A stretch of DNA of 17,852 nt. It comes from DAOTTW01 sp034437615. Its GTDB lineage: Bacteria > Chloroflexota > Anaerolineae > Aggregatilineales > Phototrophicaceae. The translations under genes and the position numbers were made by a program. The stretch lies in the NCBI GenBank assembly GCA_034437615.1, contig DAOTTW010000131.1, positions 1 through 17,852 of the forward strand, written 5' to 3'. A model generated the notes under the pieces. It was not told the origin of the DNA. It saw only the letters and a list, made by a program, of their open reading frames with translations, and searched no databases. Below, piece after piece: positions 14,641-17,852 of the stretch (within the stretch, counting starts at the first letter, position 1; each line of letters starts with the position of its first letter).

Positions 14641-15435
14641 TCAAACGGCGATCACATACACACCCTGGTCAAGCAACTGCTCCTGCAGATCAGGCGCTAG
14701 GCTGTCGTCTGTGACCAGCGTATCGACCAAACCAATCGGGATGGCCCTTACCAGCGCGGATTGGTCGAACTTACTGCTATCGGCTACGACAATCACGTGA
14801 TGCGCGATTTCGGTAAAGGTCCGCCAAAGCTCGGCGTCTTCCGGTGACTCAATGCTGAGGCCGCGCTCGACTGAAATGCCTTTTGTGCCAAGCATGGCCT
14901 TGTCCACCTGCAATTTTTGCAGCAAAACACGCGGCAGCGACCCGCGAACGGCGCGTTCATCCGGGTCGATCACGCCGCCCAGCATCATCACCGTGTGGTT
15001 TTCCTGGTCTAGCAAGATGTTGGCGACGATCAGCGAATCGGTGATGACCGTAAGGTCGTGCAATGCATACAGTTCCTTCGCGATTGCGATACCCGTAGAG
15101 CCGCCGACCAACAGCAGGCTTTCGCCATCGTTCAGCAGGTTCACTGCATGTTGCGCAATGCGGGTCTTGGCGCTCTGGTTGACATGTTGGCGCTGTTCGA
15201 TTGGCTTTTCGCTGGTTGCGACGGTCTGATGCTTCACCGCGCCGCCATGCACGCGCTTGAGCAAGTTCTGTGATGCCAGCTTTGCTAAATCTCGGCGTGC
15301 GGTGGCCTCGCTGATACAAAACACATCGCAAATTTCGAGGACGGTGATACTGTTACGTTGGTTAATTAGCTCAACGATCTTCGTTTGGCGCTCATGAGCC
15401 AGCAAATCTGACAAATCCATTTTGTTCATATTCAT
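14641..15435 (-). CDS. DeoR-family sugar-responsive transcriptional regulator
   Basis: This 264-residue protein has the usual DeoR layout. An N-terminal winged helix-turn-helix (about 14-66) contains ISEATARRDL as recognition helix and the wing RVHGGA (61-66). The C-terminal DeoRC effector domain has GGSTG (111-115), MLGGV and ADSSKF (198-203), an ISOCOT-like site that senses phosphorylated sugar intermediates. These proteins are usually repressors released by a pathway sugar phosphate. It is divergent from the kinase-aldolase genes and convergent with the permease gene, so it splits the catabolic cluster. Likely targets are its own promoter, the kinase promoter and perhaps the 9817-9915 region. 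A second in-frame ATG at residue 3 is an alternative start. Confidence 0.92.
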   Translation of the reverse strand: MNMNKMDLSDLLAHERQTKIVELINQRNSITVLEICDVFCISEATARRDLAKLASQNLLKRVHGGAVKHQTVATSEKPIEQRQHVNQSAKTRIAQHAVNLLNDGESLLLVGGSTGIAIAKELYALHDLTVITDSLIVANILLDQENHTVMMLGGVIDPDERAVRGSLPRVLLQKLQVDKAMLGTKGISVERGLSIESPEDAELWRTFTEIAHHVIVVADSSKFDQSALVRAIPIGLVDTLVTDDSLAPDLQEQLLDQGVYVIAV

Positions 15436-15657
15436 CTATACTTATTCACAGCAGACGATGATGTCTTTGCTTATATGTTGCTACGAAGCGTGTGTGCCAG
15501 CTAAGATACCGTTATTGCCGCATATGCTTCAACAGCGTGCGTGTTCGCGAAATTGTGTGGTTGCTACGCCCATAAATTGCTTGCTTTTCGATACAGATGA
15601 TGATACTTTAGTGAATGCGCAAAAACAATCATTTTCTTGCATTTATGGATTGCGAAC
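15436..15657. promoter_or_regulatory. Divergent deoR-kinase control region
   Basis: This 222-base AT-richer gap should hold both promoters. Facing the kinase, TTGCTT and TACTTT with 17-base spacing occur around 15587-15615, only a fair match. The palindrome TTCGCGAA (15544-15551), within CGTGTT...GAAATTGTG (15540-15557), resembles a half-site pair at 9855-9877 and is a candidate DeoR operator, though the inner spacing differs. Confidence 0.35.
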
Positions 15658-16602
15658 GTGCGAGATACGGATTTCGATGTCGTTGTCGTCGGTGACTTGA
15701 ATGCTGACATCATCCTACAAGGTGACGTAGAGCCAGCCTGGGGACAGGTGGAAAAACTGGTTGATGAGGGCTATGTGCGATTGGGTGGCTCATCGAGCAT
15801 ATTCGCGCATGGTGCCGCCCGACTAGGGCTGCGTGTCGCGTTCATCGGCAAGATTGGCGATGATGCGCTGGGCCACATGTGCTTAGACGAGCTAAACGCC
15901 GTTGGTGTCGATACGTCTGGTGTCGTGGTTGACCCCAAGCTACGTAGCGGTTTTGGTGTCGCGCTGGCTAAAGGGACGGATCGCGCTATCCTGACGTATT
16001 TGGGTAGCATCGCTGAGTTGACGCTGGACGACATCAACTGGGATATTGTGCGCAATGCTCAGCATATGCATACAGGCGCGTTCTTCCTGCTAAAGAAGCT
16101 GATGCGCGACTATGCGCTGCTTGCACGCCGGGCTAAACAGCATGGCCTGACTGTATCGCTCGATACTAACTACGACCCGTTGCAACAGTGGTATACGTTC
16201 GGTGCGTTGCAAGCCGTTGATTGGTTCATGCCCAACGAAAACGAGTTAAAGCTTATCACAGGCAAGAACGACATCCCTGTAGCCCTGGAAAGCCTTAAAG
16301 ATACTGGTGTCGTGGTCAAGCGTGGTACAGACGGTGCCAGTATGTACCACGCTGGGCAGATGCTATCAGTAGATGCCTATCTGGTTGATGCGGTCGATGC
16401 GACGGGCGCGGGGGATTCTTTCGATGCGGGGTTCATCTACGGGCTGTCACAGGGCTACAGCCTGATACACTGCCTGCAATGGGGGGCTGCTGCAGGTGCT
16501 TTGTCAACCCGACAGGCTGGCGGTACAGCGGCACAGCCTACCACAGAAGAAGTCCACACATTTTTGGCACAGGCAAACGCAAACAGAGGGCACACGTCAT
16601 GA
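15658..16602 (+). CDS. PfkB/ribokinase-family carbohydrate kinase
   Basis: From the GTG at 15658 this is a 314-residue ribokinase-fold enzyme that transfers phosphate from ATP to a sugar hydroxyl. It begins MRDTDFDVVVVGDLNADIIL, the usual first strand. The substrate-closing GG lies at 43-44 and the anion-hole/catalytic signature DATGAGDSFDAGF at 247-259 with catalytic Asp253. A TTG at 15637 would add seven residues that family members lack, so GTG is preferred, although no strong ribosome site is visible for either. Its stop overlaps the aldolase start by four bases (ATGA), which indicates translational coupling. It probably phosphorylates the ketose from the SIS enzyme to form the aldolase substrate. 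By family alone, fructo-, tagato- or deoxygluconokinase activities are also possible. Confidence 0.9.
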   Translation: MRDTDFDVVVVGDLNADIILQGDVEPAWGQVEKLVDEGYVRLGGSSSIFAHGAARLGLRVAFIGKIGDDALGHMCLDELNAVGVDTSGVVVDPKLRSGFGVALAKGTDRAILTYLGSIAELTLDDINWDIVRNAQHMHTGAFFLLKKLMRDYALLARRAKQHGLTVSLDTNYDPLQQWYTFGALQAVDWFMPNENELKLITGKNDIPVALESLKDTGVVVKRGTDGASMYHAGQMLSVDAYLVDAVDATGAGDSFDAGFIYGLSQGYSLIHCLQWGAAAGALSTRQAGGTAAQPTTEEVHTFLAQANANRGHTS

Positions 16603-17561
16603 AGCAATTAACACCGGGCCGCTGGCGCGGGCTGAACACCACGAGCTTACAGGACAAGCAGGTCTTTGGTATTCTGGCATTCGATCAACGCACCACCTTG
16701 CAGCGTATGTTACCTGACGACACGCCATACTCAGCAGCCGTCACGCTCAAGCATGATATCGTTGGCACGCTCAACACCTATGCGTCGGCGGTCGTCATTG
16801 ACCCCGAATATGGCCTGGGTCCGGCGATGCAGATGTCAGGCCAGCGTGGGCTGCTGCTCGCGCTGGAAAAAAGCGGCTACACGGGCAAGTCAAGCGAGCG
16901 CCGCACAACCTTCTTACCTGGGTGGACGCCGGAAAAGATTCGTCGGATGGGCGCGAATGCCGTCAAGATGCTTGTGTACTATCATCCGGGCGCAAACGCA
17001 CTCACGGAAGAGATGGAAGCCATGATCCGCGAACAGGTACAGGCCTGTCACGCTGTTGATCTGCCGATCTTTCTTGAGCCAGTAACGTATAGCATTGACC
17101 CCCAGCATGACAAAGACAGCGCCGAATTCGCACAGCAACGCCCCCAGATCGTCGTTGAGACGGCCAAACGCCTCAGCCAGACGGGCGCGGATGTCCTCAA
17201 GATGGAGTTTCCGGTCAATGCGGCCTACGATACAGACGAGACAAGCTGGCGCAAACATTGCGAAGCGCTCAGTAGTAACGTCGATATTCCCTGGGTGTTA
17301 CTCAGCGCGGGGGTGGATTTCGCGACTTTTGAGCGACAGGTCCGCGTGGCGTGCGCGTGCGGTGCAAGTGGCTTTCTGGCAGGGCGTGCAATCTGGAAAG
17401 AAACGGTCAACATGCCGCCAGAGGCTCGTCAGGCATATCTGCGCTCCGAGGCGACGAGCCGCATTAAGCAACTGGTCGAGATCGCAACCAGAAGCGCACG
17501 CCCCTGGACGGATTTTTACACAGCCCCCGAATCCGCACAGGATTGGTACGTGAATTATTGA
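16599..17561 (+). CDS. Class I aldolase, LacD (tagatose-1,6-bisphosphate)/YihT family
   Basis: This 320-residue protein matches LacD-type Schiff-base aldolases in length and motifs: AFDQR (27-31), DPEYG (68-72), Lys123 (KMLVYY), Glu160 (FLEPVTY), the Schiff-base lysine K201 in ADVLKMEFP, SAGVD (236-240) and GRAIWKE (262-268). LacD cleaves tagatose-1,6-bisphosphate to DHAP and glyceraldehyde-3-phosphate. YihT of the same family cleaves 6-deoxy-6-sulfofructose-1-phosphate to DHAP and sulfolactaldehyde. The RGLLLALEKSGY and SAEFA..RP segments resemble LacD more than YihT by eye. ATG 16599 overlaps the kinase stop and has GAGGG upstream, so the longer frame from 16479 is rejected. It ends the catabolic route. 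Confidence 0.9.
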   Translation: MKQLTPGRWRGLNTTSLQDKQVFGILAFDQRTTLQRMLPDDTPYSAAVTLKHDIVGTLNTYASAVVIDPEYGLGPAMQMSGQRGLLLALEKSGYTGKSSERRTTFLPGWTPEKIRRMGANAVKMLVYYHPGANALTEEMEAMIREQVQACHAVDLPIFLEPVTYSIDPQHDKDSAEFAQQRPQIVVETAKRLSQTGADVLKMEFPVNAAYDTDETSWRKHCEALSSNVDIPWVLLSAGVDFATFERQVRVACACGASGFLAGRAIWKETVNMPPEARQAYLRSEATSRIKQLVEIATRSARPWTDFYTAPESAQDWYVNY

Positions 17562-17688
17562 CGCCAGCACGTCATTTATTGGCCCCCATCGTGCTCATCG
17601 ACACGGATAGTCAAGGCCATGCCTCGCTCGTGACGACCGGGCGCAAGAACTTCGGCGTTGATGATAGCCTGTACAGCATTTTACGGCT
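17562..17688. other. Non-coding stretch after the aldolase
   Basis: No gene or convincing terminator is seen between the aldolase stop and the right copy of the inverted repeat. A short open frame crosses the region but has no family resemblance or ribosome site. Confidence 0.4.
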
Positions 17689-17724
17689 CAACTTGTGCAA
17701 ATTACAGTACCATTCAACAATGCC
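17689..17724. repeat. 36-base inverted repeat, right copy
   Basis: This is the exact reverse complement of 1550-1585, about 16.1 kb away, so the pair brackets both operons. The sequence continues directly into a transposase-like reading frame to the right. Compared with the left copy, ten bases are missing just beyond the repeat. Confidence 0.7.
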
Positions 17725-17816
17725 AGCATAAAATCTGGATTCGCTATGGTCCGAAACGCTATCGTTGTCCCGACTGCGATGACCACCCAACAACGAACTG
17801 GCCCTCACCGCCTTGA
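17703..17816 (+). pseudogene. Broken zinc-ribbon transposase-like fragment
   Basis: In the frame of TGC 17721 the translation reads CQHKIWIRYGPKRYRCPDC followed by DDHPTT, and a stop follows at 17814. A paired CxxC with an RYG-K-RYRC segment looks like the N-terminal zinc ribbon of ISL3-like transposases. The first Cys pair is incomplete, no start codon is evident, and the frame runs into the terminal hairpin repeat at 17801, so it is a remnant. The family assignment is from motif memory only. Confidence 0.4.
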
Positions 17817-17849
17817 TCCCCCTTTTCAGGGGTTTGGGGTGAGGGCTGA
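17801..17849. repeat. Hairpin-forming dispersed repeat, right window edge
   Basis: GCCCTCACC (17801-17809) pairs with GGTGAGGGC (17838-17846), and inside it CCCCT (17819-17823) pairs with AGGGG (17828-17832). The last 14 bases (17836-17849) recur at window positions 1-14. It interrupts the transposase-like frame and is probably a genome-wide intergenic repeat. Confidence 0.5.
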
Positions 17850-17852
17850 ATC

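Noticed and set aside
15637..15657. TTG start for the PfkB kinase
   Set aside because: It adds seven residues before the conserved first strand. GTG 15658 fits the family length better, though neither has a clear ribosome site.
15422..15700. Small plus-strand frame of 92 codons across the deoR-kinase gap
   Set aside because: It starts inside deoR in antisense and overlaps the kinase in another frame. Composition is Cys-rich and unlike its neighbours.
16479..16598. Upstream extension of the aldolase frame
   Set aside because: It overlaps the kinase C-terminus by 120 bases and has no aldolase homology. ATG 16599 in the ATGA overlap with GAGGG upstream is the natural start.
17543..17731. Small plus-strand frame of 62 codons after the aldolase
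   Set aside because: It overlaps the aldolase end, crosses the inverted repeat, and has no recognisable domain or ribosome site.

Overview
The window looks like a chromosomal catabolic island from a heterotrophic bacterium, most plausibly a Chloroflexota (Anaerolineae-like) genome. That placement is inference. It rests on a Tat-type signal on a sugar-binding protein, a very large Asp-box (sortilin/VPS10-like) propeller protein, weak Shine-Dalgarno sites, moderately GC-rich coding DNA by eye, and intergenic repeats that read GGGGTGAGGGC. No rRNA, tRNA or CRISPR array is visible.

Layout. A PLP-dependent aminotransferase (234-1421, +) stands alone at the left, bracketed by arrays of the pentamer TCAGC/GCTGA. 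A five-gene operon follows on the minus strand, read right to left: Asp-box propeller protein (9677-6444), MFS transporter (6434-5136), D-2-hydroxyacid dehydrogenase (5160-4126), GH4 NAD-dependent glycosidase (4095-2704) and a homoserine-dehydrogenase-like oxidoreductase (2700-1651). The genes are separated by 3 to 30 bases or overlap. A 417-base gap (9678-10094) holds two back-to-back sigma70-type promoters. The rightward operon starts there: SIS-domain sugar isomerase/deaminase (10095-11171), Tat-exported ABC substrate-binding protein (11257-12600), and two CUT1 permeases in the order MalG-like (12695-13588) then MalF-like (13600-14541). A DeoR-family regulator (14641-15435) lies on the opposite strand, followed by a divergent PfkB-family kinase (15658-16602) whose stop overlaps the start of a LacD-family class I aldolase (16599-17561).

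How the genes may work together. The rightward genes form an import-isomerise-phosphorylate-cleave route: ABC uptake of a sugar (the ATPase is not encoded here), an SIS-family isomerase, one PfkB kinase, and an aldolase that yields DHAP plus a three-carbon aldehyde. With no PTS and only one kinase, the SIS enzyme would act on a sugar that arrives already carrying a charged group, or on an unphosphorylated sugar. Sulfoquinovose-type (sulfo-EMP-like), Amadori-type (frl-like gene order) and amino-sugar/tagatose-type substrates are the main candidates, and sequence alone cannot choose between them. The leftward operon could supply glycoside hydrolysis (GH4), redox steps and export or uptake (MFS). 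The shared divergent promoter region suggests the two operons respond to one signal.

Edges. A perfect 36-base inverted repeat (1550-1585 and 17689-17724) brackets both operons. The right copy leads into a broken zinc-ribbon transposase-like fragment, and a 14-base direct repeat marks both window ends. Together these hint at insertion-element remnants around the island.
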